Assembly (NCBI RefSeq): GCF_041146395.1
Contig: NC_090989.1
Location: 282,688,343-282,752,342, forward strand
DNA from: Eulemur rufifrons
Taxonomy: Eukaryota > Chordata > Mammalia > Primates > Lemuridae
Direction: 5' to 3'
DNA length: 64,000 nucleotides
The notes beneath the pieces were generated by a model that was not told where the DNA came from, did no database searches, and was given only the letters and a program-made list of their open reading frames with translations. The position numbers and the translations under genes are program-made. This document shows positions 24,480 through 36,995 of this stretch, piece after piece (positions within the stretch are counted from its first letter, which is position 1; every line of letters begins with the position of its first letter).

Positions 24480-25300
24480 GAGCTAGGTAGGGAATGTGTT
24501 AATTTTTTGAAAGAGGAAAACGAATGAGTTCATAATGATATTTGCAGTTCACATTAAAAATTATAAGGGTTTTATTTCTACTTATTTGATTTTATATTTG
24601 TACCTTTTCTCTTACGCTGGAAATCTTGTTTCCTAATGCATTTATATAATCAATAATTTGCTTTATCCTACAGTGTATATGTAATAGCTTCAAAATAACA
24701 ATATCGACATTATTATTAACAATAAGAACACAGCTTCAGATTTCCTCATGGTTTTTTTGTCCTCAGGGAATATTACACTAGAAGGATATGCTATCCAAAT
24801 CTCTTTCAAAGTCACTTGGAATAATTCTCTGTGGTTGTGCCACAACCTGATATATGGTTAGGTTCATTTTCTTCCACCTATTTGGGGTAGGTGCTAATCT
24901 TTTCTCTTTGTTTAATTTTGTTATAATTACTTTTTTAAAAACCCCACCTTTTACATGGTTCCAAAATCAAAACTCTAATACAAAGTCTATTCAAAGAGTT
25001 CTAGCTTTCCTCTCTGTCACTTCCTTCCTGTTCTCTTCCTCGTCCTATAGGTATCTCTTCTTAGTTGAGTTTGGTTTATCTTTTCATTTACCTCCTTTTG
25101 AAAATACATATATGTATACATTATATATATGATATGCATGATACATTTAACATGTATCAGGTATATGACATGCATCATAAATTATACATATATATCAGTG
25201 GGGCATCCTATTTGGTTAGGATGAGTCATAAATTATATACTTAATATATATAAATGGGGCATCGTATTTGGGATGCATATTTAGCTTTCTGGTTGCTCCT
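24480..25300. repeat. AT-rich stretch, probably LINE-derived
   Basis: Low-complexity AT-rich sequence with phrases such as CCCCACCTTTTACATGGTTC and CCTTTTGAAAATACATATAT that recall old antisense L1 3' sequence. It contains an imperfect tandem duplication (units 25176-25215 and 25227-25271, sharing CATAAATTATA and GGGGCATC.TATTTGG). No gene. Confidence 0.45.
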
Positions 25301-25730
25301 AAGTTGCGACTGTGGGCAAAAATTAAGGAAGCTGGCAGTTATTAATCAAGTCCTGGCCATTTGGGGCTGATTGTTATAAGGGCTATTGTGTGGCGTCCCC
25401 GTTTGTTGGCCGAGATAGCAGTCTGACCGCCTACAAGTCTGACATCGCAGGCTGGCTTCCCAGGCTGCCACTCTACAAGATGGGCCGGTTTCCTGGGCCG
25501 CTTGCCGCAGACTGTGGTGCAGAGCTCTATTTTTATACGCGGTTTGGCCATTGTCCATTTGCATATTCAGTCTTTCAACCTGTTTAGAGATTAGGCCCCA
25601 CCTGGAGCAGTTGGCCGTCCGCTGCGAGGACGTGAAAACTGTGTTGCCGCAGAGGCTTGCAGCTGGGCCGTCAGGCTCCCAGCGCTGCCCCCTGCTCTGG
25701 GACCTTACAGCCCCCACCCCGCCCCCATCT
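25300..25730. other. unrecognised unique or old-repeat block
   Basis: A distinct GC-balanced segment with a CTATTTTTATACGCGG TATA-like motif (about 25527) and TTTGCATATTCAG. It could be a solo LTR remnant or a conserved element. I cannot assign it, and the open frame on the minus strand is short and unsupported. Confidence 0.3.
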
Positions 25731-25815
25731 TTCAGGTGGGAATAATAATGGCACCCACTTTACAGTATTGCCAAGGGTGGGGCATACGAAATGCTCAGGA
25801 TAAGCGCTCCTTGGC
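25730..25815 (+). mobile_element. MIR fragment
   Basis: GGGAATAATAATGGCACCCA, 'TTGCCAAGGGTGGGGCATAC' and AAATGCTCAGGATAAGCGCT are the 3' half of a MIR. Confidence 0.6.
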
Positions 25816-26416
25816 TGGAAGTCGTTGTCAAGAGAACCAGAGCTGGATGCTAATTAAGTGGTAAAGACAGATTTTGTTCAGGACTGTTGCAGAAGGGGAA
25901 AGAGACTTCTGGATAGAATTGAGCACCATTCTGAGATGACACAGTGGGGATGTGCAGCCAAGGAGCCGAGTGGGGGGTCATGGATGGAAATTACTGGGAG
26001 GAGACCCAGCAGGGCGAGTCTTGCTAACGGACTTAGCAGGATTCTTGCTGAAGGTGGGCCGGGGTAATCAGCTATCAAGGGTGGGGGTCAGGACCTCGAT
26101 CGCTGTCGGGTGATCAGATACCGAGGGTGGTGCGCACACTCAGTGGTCAGTGGGATTCTTGGACCGGCTTTGGAAGCTCAGGGCCTGGGCCTGGGTGTGG
26201 GCCTGGCCAAAAAGAGGGCTCAGAGGAGCCTGTCTGAAGTTCCGTCAACTAGGAGTCTCTCTGTCACCATGTCGGGCCCAGCACGCACGGGCACACAGTC
26301 AGCATTTGCTCACTGGAGGGCCTTGTTTCTCCGAGGGCTTCTGAGGGCCGGGAGAGCCTTTCACAGCCTTGGGAAAGCGACTGGCTCTGCTCCCGGCATT
26401 TAGGGGGGCGTCCTGA

Positions 26417-26788
<372 letters not shown>

Positions 26789-27629
26789 TAAGCCCAGAGA
26801 CTGCAGGGGCCGGTCTGGGCCGCCAGTCAATTGGCACCATGTGCCTGGGAGCTGTCCTGGTTCCTGCTGGGGCCTCCTTCCACCAAAACTCTGCATGACT
26901 TCACACACCCCAAAATCGGATTTTAGACAAACCCGACCAGACCTGGATAGCAGTGTGCCCTGCACAGTCTATCAAGACAAGGCCAACCCGGCAAAGTTGA
27001 AAGAGAAAACTACTTGTAGAAGGGTGCTTTAAAGGACACATTTTATTGAACTTTGGGAACACCTGTTGTTACACATGAGTCAGTAGGCCCCAGCCAAACA
27101 CTCCTGCGCACCGTATCCAAGGTCTTATCCATGCTCGCCCAAGGCCTGTGGGCGGTTATGGCTGCTGTCCCCACTTCCCAGGCATGGAATCGCGGTGGGG
27201 GCGGTGCTGGCTCGGGGGAGTTTGGACGTCCACGTGCTGCAGGTTGCTAATGACATGGGTGCCAGCAACTGGCAGGAAGTCGGGTCAGTGAGACTTTTAC
27301 CAGGATAGACATCTTTAGCTGTTCATTTGTGTTGTCGTACACATTTGAAAATACTCAAATGGTACTTCCTTTCAAATATTCCCGAATGTGGACTTCCAGA
27401 GAGCTTGGATCAGCCTCCTCTGCAGTAGATCCAGACTGATGCCTGTAAAATCCAAATCATTCTATGTTCTCATAGTGCTTTGTAGATTTCATCAAGAGCA
27501 TGGCTCTAGGGTTGCCGGTTGCTCAACCGGTGCCGGCAGTGTTGGTGCCGGCAACCAACACTGTCCCTGCGCCTGGCTGTGCTCTGGGCTTAGAGCTGGG
27601 CTGAGGACGCAGCCTGAGTTCCTGCATTT

Positions 27630-27740
27630 AGTCCTCCGAGAACACCATGAGGTCGGCATCTCATCATAGCATCATAGTTTGTTTCATTGTCATCGGGAAA
27701 CTGAGGCTCAGAGTGCTTAAGTGACTTGCAGACCCGGGCG
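27630..27740 (-). mobile_element. MIR fragment, antisense
   Basis: CGGGAAACTGAGGCTCAGAG followed by TGCTTAAGTGACTTGCAGAC is an antisense MIR core. Confidence 0.75.
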
Positions 27741-27984
27741 TGTCTGTCTTGAAGGAGAGGTCCCACGCAGGCTGCTTATGGGAGAGCTCAGGGCTCAGTG
27801 ACAGCTCCTGTGACCTAGGGCCAAACTGGGGATCAGAAGTCTTCCTAGAGATCCTGGTACCTGGGGACAGGCCAGGAGAGGCACCTGGGGTGGGGAGCTG
27901 GGGATCCCTGGGCGTGGCCGGGTGCCAAGGCCTCTGCCGGCTGTTCTCAGCAGTCGGTGGAGTGCGAGACGCCAGCTCATGAAC

Positions 27985-28190
27985 GAGCACAGCATTGTTA
28001 TAACATTTAAGAGCAGCCCAGGACCAGTTTATTTGTTAATGGCTCAAGAATGCATCAACTTGCTATGGTAATGGCCAATTTCAGAGGGAACATTGCCGTT
28101 ACGAAGTGCATTATAGCCCCACACGAGAGCTGCACATTTTAATTAGCAGCTATTTCATGGCAACTCAGAGTGTCAGCAAATCCACGGAAA
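27985..28190. promoter_or_regulatory. candidate conserved enhancer
   Basis: Repeat-free island with ATTGTTATAACATTTAAGAG, CAGTTTATTTGTTAATGGCT, TGCTATGGTAATGGCCAATT, GTGCATTATAGCCCC and CATTTTAATTAGCAGCTATT. Dense ATTGTT (SOX-like) and TAAT (homeodomain) cores. Function inferred. Confidence 0.42.
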
Positions 28191-28274
28191 CTGGAACCTC
28201 CAGGGACCCATCTTCCAACTCTAGGAGAAGATGTCATGGGCAGTGCCCCTTGTTTCAAAGCACTGCGCCTCGTA

Positions 28275-28400
28275 AGCCCCTGATGTGGTTTGGAGCCAGC
28301 ACCAGCGCCAGGTGTGTGATTGCGAGTGAGTCACCACTTAGCTGGGGGTCTCAGTGTCCTCACGGGGCAAATAAAGGGGTCAGATTAAATGAGAACCTGC
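28275..28400 (+). mobile_element. MIR fragment
   Basis: GATGTGGTTTGGAGCCAGCA, GAGTGAGTCACCACTTAGCT and GTGTCCTCACGGGGCAAATA are diverged MIR blocks. Confidence 0.5.
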
Positions 28401-28429
28401 TGCGTTGCACCTGTGTAGAGGAGGAGGAG

Positions 28430-28900
28430 AAATATCTTTCCTTCTCCCGTCCCAGGTTCATGGCTGAGGCCCCTATAACAAAAGACAGATTAACAAGAGG
28501 AAAACATACACATTTATTTGCGCTTTACATGACACGGAAGCCTCCATAAGCAAATGAAGACCCAGAGACGTGGTTAAACCCATGTACCTTGATGCCAGGT
28601 TTGATGCAGAGCGGACAGCAGTGCAGAAAGAGCACTGGACGGACAGTCTGATCTAATGGCAATAAACCGGGGCCCCAGCAACTGTTTGTGCAGGTTCTTC
28701 TTTGTGACTCTGTGTCCTCAGAGGTGAGGATGTTCCTTTTCTCTGAGAATAGGGAGGGCACCTCTTGAGTGAGGGTCTTATGACTTGCTTCAGGGGGAGG
28801 TCGATAATCCTTCCCAGGTTTTATGTCCTGCTTCAGGGAAGAAAGGTGGGAAGTCAAAGAGACTGTCCTGGCTCCGCCTTTTTTCAATATGCCGAGGTGG
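28430..28900. repeat. unclassified interspersed repeat (LTR-like?)
   Basis: The phrase TAACAAAAGACAGATTAACA followed by 'AGAGGAAAACATACACATTTAT' and later 'GGTTTTATGTCCTGCTTCAG' is familiar as interspersed-repeat sequence, possibly an LTR remnant, but I cannot name it. Confidence 0.35.
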
Positions 28901-29064
28901 AACCCGTCACCTAGCGCATAGCAGGTACTCAGAAAACTCTGGCTGAACCAAGCTCCCGGGGCTCTTCCCACTCCAAGATCTGTGTGGCTGCTGCATTGTC
29001 TTACGAACCGGCCTGAACCCACCAACACCTGCCCCAGCTGACTCTGAGGCCGGAGGCCTTGGAC

Positions 29065-29455
29065 CCTGCCTTAGTCTGCTTGGGCTGCTGTAACACACAC
29101 CACGGATTATGGGGCTTACGCAACAGAAATTTATCGTCTCACAGGTTTGGAGGCTGGAAGTCCAAGATCAAGGTGACATCACGGTTGGTTCCTTCTGAGG
29201 CCTCTCTTCCTGGCTTGCAGATGGCCGCCTCCTCGCTGTGTCCTCACATGGTGGAGAGAGAGAGCGCTGATCTCTCTGCCTCTTCCTGTAAGGGCAACAG
29301 TCCGCTTGGACCAGGGCCCCTCCCTTATGACCTCATTTAAGCTTGATTACGTCCCTATAGGCCTTCTCTCCAAATATGGTCACACTGGTGGTTAGGGCTT
29401 CAACACATGATTTGGGGGGGACACAACTGAGTCCACAACCAACCCCACGAGCTAC
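29065..29455 (-). mobile_element. MLT1-type LTR (ERVL-MaLR), antisense
   Basis: The reverse complement follows the MLT1 solo-LTR pattern. On the + strand it shows GTCTGCTTGGGCTGCTGTAA, ACAGAAATTTATCGTCTCAC, GGAGGCTGGAAGTCCAAGAT, GCTGTGTCCTCACATGGTGG and CTTATGACCTCATTTAAGCT. It ends near CAACTGAGTCCACAACC. An LTR only; no viral genes. Confidence 0.85.
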
Positions 29456-29488
29456 AGGACACTTGTATGAACCGACTGGCACCATTAG

Positions 29489-30199
<711 letters not shown>

Positions 30200-30949
30200 T
30201 AGGAGTTTTGTGGGCTTCTTACCTTCCCTTAGCACAACAAAAGCACAACCATAGCAGTCGCAATGACTGACACTGTTAGAGCACGTCCCCAGGGCCAGGG
30301 GCGAGCCCTCCCTGAGTCTCCTCAGTGACTCTTCACATTCACGGAAGGTGGGGAGCTGTCGGGCCGTGGTACTGACAGGGACTTGCTGAACGCTGCCAAG
30401 TGCCAGAGTCCTGGGCCGAGCCCAGACGTCTGCCGGCAGAGCCTGGGTGGCTGTCCCCCTGGGGCAGAGGCTGTCTGGCCAAACCCTCCTGTGACGGGGT
30501 CGTCAATGCGCCACGTCCTGCACCACACTGGGATGCAAGACAGCCACATGCCCACAGGGAGGTGTCCCTGGTGGTGGGGGGAGCAAATGTCCCCTGGGGA
30601 CTAGCAAAAGCTCATGATGTGCACCCAGACTGACCTGGGTAAGGACCCAGGGAGCTGCCGTGTTGCAGCTTCAGCACTGAGCTGGTGCTCACGCAGCCAC
30701 GACGCCCTGCGGCGCCCGGGTAGGGATTCATCTGCAGCAGCTTTCAGCAGGGCTGGAACAATGTCAGAGCCCAGGGCATGGTGCAGAGAAAGGGAACCGG
30801 GAGATTGGGGAAGAGTGGGCTAAGGATGGGCGGGGAGCCGTGTATGCCCGGCTTGGGCAGAGGGAGCCTTTCTAGGAGGCCCGCAAGGGACTCACCTGGC
30901 CCTGGGAAGACAACTGCACAAAGCAACGTTCCTGGCCGGCCCGGCCTGG

Positions 30950-31110
30950 CTGCTGTGTTGAGTTAAACTGCAATTTAGACAATGAAGGGGCCGGTGCCTT
31001 CCTGAGCCTAATGCACTTGAACAAGCTGCCGAGCTTCGCTGGAGAAACCTGCTTTGCTCCCCCGACACAGCCTCTCAGCTCCGGCCCAAGTGGCCTCCAG
31101 CAGCATATGT
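30950..31110. promoter_or_regulatory. candidate conserved element
   Basis: Repeat-free, with GAGTTAAACTGCAATTTAGA, CAATGAAGGGGCC, GAGCCTAATGCACTTGAACA and GCCGAGCTTCGCTGGAG. TAATG and CAATG cores suggest homeodomain/SOX input. Weak, texture-based call. Confidence 0.3.
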
Positions 31111-31714
31111 CAGTGACCATGCGCCCTGCCGCCCGTCAGCCTGCTGCCACCGCGCACGCAGCAAATGTCAAGGAAAGAACAGGGCCGAGCGCCGTTCAAG
31201 GGCTGGTGGGAGTCGGCCTTGGAGCCCCTCTCACCACCCGGGCCACCCTGACAGCGAGACGCATCTCTGGCTTCTCCGTCTCTCTCCGTTTCCTGCCCTT
31301 TCAAACCACAGCCCTCCTCTCTGCTCCTCCCTTGCACACGCAGCGCACTCCGTCCACGGCCTCCGTCCTGGCCCTGCGGTTGCCTTTCCTCCCTTGCTCT
31401 TCTGTGACAGCCCCTGCCATCACGGACACCCAGTGCTCCATGCGCACAAGCTGCCCCCACGGCCCCTGCCAGCCCCCTCGTCTCTGTTTGGAGTCCGCGG
31501 CTGTGGACACAGGAGGCTCAGGTGGTCTCCCGCCGGGCAGCGCTGACACTCCTGTGCTGGGGGCTCCTGCCATGTCCCCACAGCGCCTGGCCCAGCGCGG
31601 GAACCCAAACGCAGAAATAAACTAATGTGCTTCTATTTTCAAAACAGGGATCTGACTCAGTTGAGCACGAGTCCCTTCCAGCCCATAGATTGTTCTAAAA
31701 CACTGTCACGAACA

Positions 31715-31865
31715 GCAGCAAACCGGTAATAATAACCTCTCGTTCGCGCCAGGCACCGTGCGAAGTCGTTTGTGCGTGTAACTGCATTTCGTCCTCAGAG
31801 CGAGCACCCGACCCCGCTGCAGGGCTGAGAGGCAGGGTTAGCGCCTTCCTCGCCGGCAGGTGGCG
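31715..31865 (-). mobile_element. MIR fragment, antisense
   Basis: GCCAGGCACCGTGCGAAGTC followed by GTAACTGCATTTCGTCCTCA is an antisense MIR 3' portion. Confidence 0.6.
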
Positions 31866-32189
31866 AGGCCGGGAACACGGGGGTGCCGGATGGCAGGGCC
31901 AGGCTGGGATGCACTCCCCGTCGTGCCACAGAAATGACAAGGAAGACAGTAAAAATGCAAGTCCGGTATTAACTGGGTGTTTGTCATCTTTCCCAAGGAT
32001 GTTCACAGGATCCTGGCAGCTAAAGCTGCAGGCCGTCACCCCCGTCCTATGGCCAGGGACCTGAGGCCAAGGACTCCCAGAGCAGGATCCTCCCCAGGCG
32101 CTGCCCTGTACAACCCAGCAGGGACCCTCAGACCCAGAGTGCTGCCGTTGTGGATGTCACACTCAGGCCCTCCCTGCTCCACCAGGAAG

Positions 32190-32325
32190 TAACGCCAACA
32201 AAAGCTATTTACTGAGCCCTTACTGTGTGCCAGGCACTGAACAAGCATTATCTCAGCGATCGTGGCCCCATTGTGCTGATGTGGAAACTGAGGCTCAGAG
32301 GGGTCAGAAGTGGATCCCGGATCCA
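32190..32325 (-). mobile_element. MIR element, antisense
   Basis: CTATTTACTGAGCCCTTACT, GTGTGCCAGGCACTGAACAA and GTGGAAACTGAGGCTCAGAG follow in the antisense MIR order. Confidence 0.88.
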
Positions 32326-32454
32326 TTCCAGCCCCAGGACGTGCTGCCCTCCCTCCCCTCCAGGCCCCACCTCCAGCCCCCTTCTCACCACCAAAGGGCT
32401 CCTTTCTTCCCCATCGAGGCACTTGTCAACTTTGCAATTAATTAATTAACCGGG

Positions 32455-32580
32455 CAATTTTTCACCTTGCCCAGAAAGTGTGAGCCCACAAGGACCATGT
32501 CCCCAGAGCCCAGCAGGGTGCCTGGCACAGAGTGGGGGGTTAGTCAACGTGTGTGGAATGGCCGAATGAGTGGACCAGAG
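32455..32580 (+). mobile_element. L2 3' end
   Basis: GAGCCCACAAGGACCATGTC, CCCAGCAGGGTGCCTGGCAC and 'TGTGTGGAATGGCCGAATGAGTG' are the 3' terminal blocks of L2. Confidence 0.6.
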
Positions 32581-32814
32581 AATAGACGACCAGTAGAGCC
32601 CAGAATGACAGAAATTTGCAAGCCTTTCGCAGACCCCGCGAAACCCCCTTCCGGACCCGCACACCCAAGACCCACCACCCCTCGAAGCTGCCAAGTGGGA
32701 GTGGGCTCAGAGGCCTGGCGGCTGCCCACAGGTCTGTCACGTGTGAAGCCCCGAGAGGGTCTTTGTCTGGGCCTCGTGTGCCACTGATCCGCCGCCCCCA
32801 CCCCGGCCCCGTTA

Positions 32815-32945
32815 TGAAAGGAAAAGCGCTTCCAAAAAAGTTGAACCTGTCACGGTGATGGATAACCTAAATGGACTCTCCCCGCTCATGAACAGATGTC
32901 GCCGCTGAACTCTGTCAGAAATAATTAAACACCTTTCACACGGGA
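32815..32945. promoter_or_regulatory. candidate conserved enhancer with Atoh1-type E-box
   Basis: Repeat-free block with CCTGTCACGGTGATGGATAA, AACAGATGTC at 32891-32900 (fits the ATOH1 E-box pattern RMCAKMTGKY) and AGAAATAATTAAACACC. BARHL1 is a known downstream gene of ATOH1 in cerebellar and hair-cell lineages, which makes the E-box suggestive. One 10-mer alone is weak evidence. Confidence 0.38.
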
Positions 32946-33194
32946 AAGCAGCAGGCAGGGCGCGGCTTTCTGCACCACTCAGCCAGCCACGAGGGGGCTG
33001 CCCCTGCCAGAGGGGCCGCCGAGACCCCCACCCCGGCCTGCACGGACCACTTAAGGAGTCGAGGGCGGAGAGGGACCAAGGAAGGGAGAGGACACGTCCC
33101 CCAGAAGGCAGGGCCACTGGGCGGTGCCTGCGCCCCTGTCCAGTCTGTGCCACCAGCAACTGCCACGGGTGGCCAGTGTCCAGGATGGGGCTCT

Positions 33195-33285
33195 CCAGGC
33201 CTTAGTTTCCTCATCTGAAAATGAAGGGTTAGGACTAGTTCTCGAGGGTCCCTTCTCATCCAGGATTCTGTGATTCTGAGTGCAC
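33195..33285 (+). mobile_element. MIR-family (CORE-SINE) fragment
   Basis: GCCTTAGTTTCCTCATCTGA, AAATGAAGGGTTAGGACTAG and CATCCAGGATTCTGTGATTC match the 3' part of a CORE-SINE of the MIR group. Confidence 0.6.
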
Positions 33286-33789
33286 TGGCCAAGGAGCCAT
33301 GTGGGAGGGATGGTGGCTCTTGGAGGTGTGGACCCCAAACCCAGGGTGACCTGGCAGGGGGAGCAGCTCAGACCATTCCTCAAGCTCCACGTGGCCATGG
33401 GACGTGGACTCGTTTCCCCTCCCTGGGCTCGGGCCCACGCTCTCGGTGCCCGGGGCAGGGCGACTCTCTCCCGCCCTTTGGCAAGGTGAGCTGGGGTCTG
33501 CAGGGCAGAGAGCTCGGCCGGCGGGAAGGGAGGAGGGAAGCTGCGGGGTATGTCTGTGTGTGCCCATGACTCCAGGGTCAGCCAGACGGGTCGAGTGGTG
33601 ACCCTGCCACCCCCTACCTGTCAGGTGGCCCTACCTAAGACCCACTTCCTCTTCCATAACACGGCTAACGGTGCTCTCCTGGAAGGGCTGCTGGGAGGAC
33701 TTGTCGAGAGTGTACAGCATTTAGCAACGTGCCTGGCCCACGTTGGCCACCCACAAATGGCAGCTGCCGAGAAGGTGGCCGTGGTGGTC

Positions 33790-33985
33790 GTCCATTCACT
33801 CGTTCACTCATTCATGAATCTTTCCCTCGAGCCCCGTCGTGCCAGCCCCTTGTTCTCGGCACCAGTGCTGTGGTGAACGAGCCAGACTAAGGTTTTACGG
33901 CGCCGTGGGGCTGCCGGCCACTGGCACGGAGTGAGAGGGGCAGGGACTACGCAGGTGGACGCCAGACGGGGCGGTCTGAAGAAGC
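33790..33985 (-). mobile_element. L2 fragment, antisense
   Basis: CATTCACTCGTTCACTCATT followed by 'TTGTTCTCGGCACCAGTGCT' and GGTGAACGAGCCAG is the antisense L2 3' end. Confidence 0.6.
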
Positions 33986-34844
33986 CCCACCCGCCGTGTC
34001 CAGTGTTCACAGCCTGAATGGTGAGGAGACACCAGCCTTAGCTGGCAGCCCCGAGTTCAGGGGCTGGGACGATTCCCCAAGGAGACCCCGTTACACTCAG
34101 TCCTTGTGGACTGGCCCCTCACGTGCCTTCTGTGGAAACCTCAGGGCTCCTCCCGGGCGGGTCCAGACCCCCAGCCACCCAGGCCGCCCTCCCCTGGGGG
34201 ACTCGGGTATTAACAGCAGCCCCTTTGCTCTCGGGAGTGACGCTGTCAGAGCCACCCGGTCTACAGCCGCCTGAGCGTGAGCCCTGAGAAGCCGATGGCT
34301 CCTCTTTCTGCCCAAAGACCTAGGGGCAAATGCTCCCCAGTGCTTACGGAGTTAGACAGCGAGATATCGTACAGCCGCGGAAAACCACGGCTTCCATCTC
34401 GCTCACTGACACTGCAATAACACGTTATTGGGCAAAAGATCTGTACGCGTGACCCCCCGGGTGGGTCTGCAGGATGGACACGCAGACACCAGAGGGAGGG
34501 CCGGGCAGTAACAGTAGCGCTCTTTGGGGGTTGAGGTCGAGTCTGAGTTTTACTCTCTCTGGTGCTCTTCTCTGCGTTGCTGGAACTTTTGCAATGAGTG
34601 CCTGCACCTTTTGCAAAGCCAGCAAGGCTATTTTAAAGAACGTTTCCGAAGGGTAGAGATTCCGCTTCTTCCCCAGCTGTTCTTCCCAGTGTTCACCCCC
34701 GTCGAGCCCGAGCCCATTCTTCCCGAGGCCTCACGAGACGCTCGCTCGCTGCCGGCCCGGCCTGGTTGCTCCACTCAGTTTCACGCCTGCCGGAGTCTGG
34801 GTCTGTACGGCCAAGTCCGTGTTGTTATTGGAGACCCAACATCC

Positions 34845-34892
34845 ATGTCATTTCATTTATTTATTTATTTTTTGGAGACAGAGTCTCGCTCT
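34845..34892 (-). mobile_element. extremely 5'-truncated Alu insertion with target duplication
   Basis: Only the last ~20 bases of an Alu (antisense GGAGACAGAGTCTCGCTCT) plus a T-rich tail of ATTT units are present. The 9-bp target duplication CCAACATCC flanks it exactly (34836-34844 and 34893-34901). A clean LINE-1-mediated insertion that lost almost all of its body. Confidence 0.8.
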
Positions 34893-35059
34893 CCAACATC
34901 CGTTTTAGAGGGGGGTTTGCCCTAACACCTCGGGGTCCCCGCCCCGACAGGAGACATCCCGTCTCTTCTCCACAGCCCCGGTGCCCACCAACATTACATA
35001 GTCATTCAGTCACTAAGTATGAGCAAATCGTCTACATTTTCATTTGGCTTTTGTTTTCA

Positions 35060-35830
35060 GCCCCACTGCTTTAGAATAATGGCCCAAGCTATTAAGCTAA
35101 CCGTTTGATTTACAAGCTCTTGTGCTCCGGACGCCGGGATCAGACTCCTCTCTTTGTGGAAGACTAACCCTGCCTCGGGTCTCCTGGGCCCCCAGCTCCC
35201 TAATAGAACAGGAGACGGAGGGAAAAAATATATCAGCAGTCAGCCAAGCAGTGACACCCAGAGACGCAGCTGATTAGCAAAAGCTGCTGAATCTAAGAAA
35301 AGGGTTTTCTCTGCCACCTTTAAGCTCTCGTACAAATCATAGCTGGCTGCAAAGTGAACTCTCTGTTAAACCCCCGGAGCAGGCCCCTCGCCCGGCCACC
35401 CCGTTGCCTCTGCCTCTGCAAAAGGCTTGCCCGGCTGAAATGAAGGTGTGTCCGACCCCAAAGTCACATTTTCCAGACCCTAGAAGGACAATGCCAGATC
35501 TGCTGCCCCGCCCAAGGGTCTCTGCACAGGGATGTATTTTAAGAATCCTGTTGCTCTCTTGCATCAGAATAAGAATCGTCCTATGTCCCCGTGGAGGGCA
35601 CCGAGTGCAGGAATGGAATCTGTCACACGCGGAAACAGGGCAACAGGAAGAATGATTCAGAGGCCCCGATGCAGTTGACATTCCTTCCCTAAATACGGAT
35701 ACCCCCGTTATAAATCGATCAGTATGCAGAAGAGCTGACTCGCCGAACGGATAAGAGCAGCAGCTTCATTGGTTTTACATAATCTGGCACCTTGGAGGTA
35801 CAGAATTTTTAGGCACCTGCTCACGAGGTG
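35060..35830. promoter_or_regulatory. candidate conserved enhancer cluster
   Basis: Two repeat-free islands (35060-35345 and about 35520-35830). Motifs include AGAATAATGGCCCAAGCTAT, TAAGCTAACCGTTTGATTTA, GCAGCTGATTAGCAAAAGCT, TTATAAATCGATCAGTATGC and CTTCATTGGTTTTACATAAT. They carry POU/SOX/homeodomain-like cores. Between them, 35345-35520 is GC-richer unique sequence. Function inferred. Confidence 0.42.
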
Positions 35831-36784
35831 ACATTGCTGCTCAAATACTGGCAAGTCACAAATAGCCAGAGCCAGGAACAAGGGGAAAGGAGACGTGGGT
35901 CTGGGGGGGCGGGTAGCGGCAAGTTCCCAGAGCAGCACGAGAAGTCTGGGGCATCCTAAGGTGGGTCTGCAGAGGCCAACAGCGAAGGGAGGGCCAAGTG
36001 TGGCCCTTCTCGCAGGACCCCCTGAATCCCTCCAGTTCCAGGGGATTTTCAGTCTAATTCGGAAGGCTCTTCTCCCACACTGGGTATGAAAATATTTCAA
36101 TTTTTGTATTGAACACCAACCAGAAAACAGAGTAAGATAGCTGGTTTGGGCATTGGTTATAGATTTCGAATCTCTAGAGACAGCAAGCATCTCGTGGAAT
36201 TTGGGGAGTTGATGGATCTTTGGGGGCCCCCAGTTTCTTCTTTCTGCTTCCAGCTCATCCCCAAGAGAATGAATCCTTGATGAGCTAAGGAGAATCCCGC
36301 TGGCTCAGGGAGGGGTTTGGGCCACATCTTCCACCCCTGGAATGATTTCTTCAACGTCTCCTCGAATCCCTCTGGCCCCCTGGTTTCTGAGTGTCCCCAC
36401 TGTCACCCTGTCACCGGCACCAAGGCGGACGGTGTGATGGGACGGAAAGCTGCAGGCCCTGGCAGATGAACAACATTAGACGATTTCCTCGGTAAACTCA
36501 GGGTCCATTCGAATGAAACACATCGAGACGACGTGAGCGACACAGGCAACCTCGCTGCTCCCCCTGGGACACGTGCACTGGAATCCGAGAACATGCTGGG
36601 AGGTCGTGCGAGAACAGGGAGGTTCTTCTGGCCTCTCCCCTTCCTCTCCTCGAAGAAGTCCTGGGAAACGATGCCTTAGAGTGGTGCAAAAGAAAAAAAA
36701 CTGTGGGCAGTTTGACCAAAGGCTGGAAGAGTAGAGGGAAGAAGTTATTCTAAGGTGGAGCTCCCAGGTGGCAGCAGTGATGAC

Positions 36785-36995
36785 TTCCACAGCCCACACA
36801 CCTTGAGTCCTTCCTAGATGCCAGCCTGGGTGCTTTTGGGAATCATCCCATCTCGTGTCACTACCCTCGATGACCCCACGTGGTAGAGTTGAGTATCCCC
36901 GTCTCAGAGGCGAGGAGGCTAAGCTGGAAGGTTAAAGTCACGTGCCTGAGGTTAATAGCCAGCAAGTGGCCGAGCGGGGACCTGGCCCCCGCTGG
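36785..36995 (-). mobile_element. MIR element, antisense
   Basis: Blocks CTAGATGCCAGCCTGGGTGC, GTATCCCCGTCTCAGAGGCG, GGCTAAGCTGGAAGGTTAAA and TAGCCAGCAAGTGGCCGAGC follow the antisense MIR order. Confidence 0.8.
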
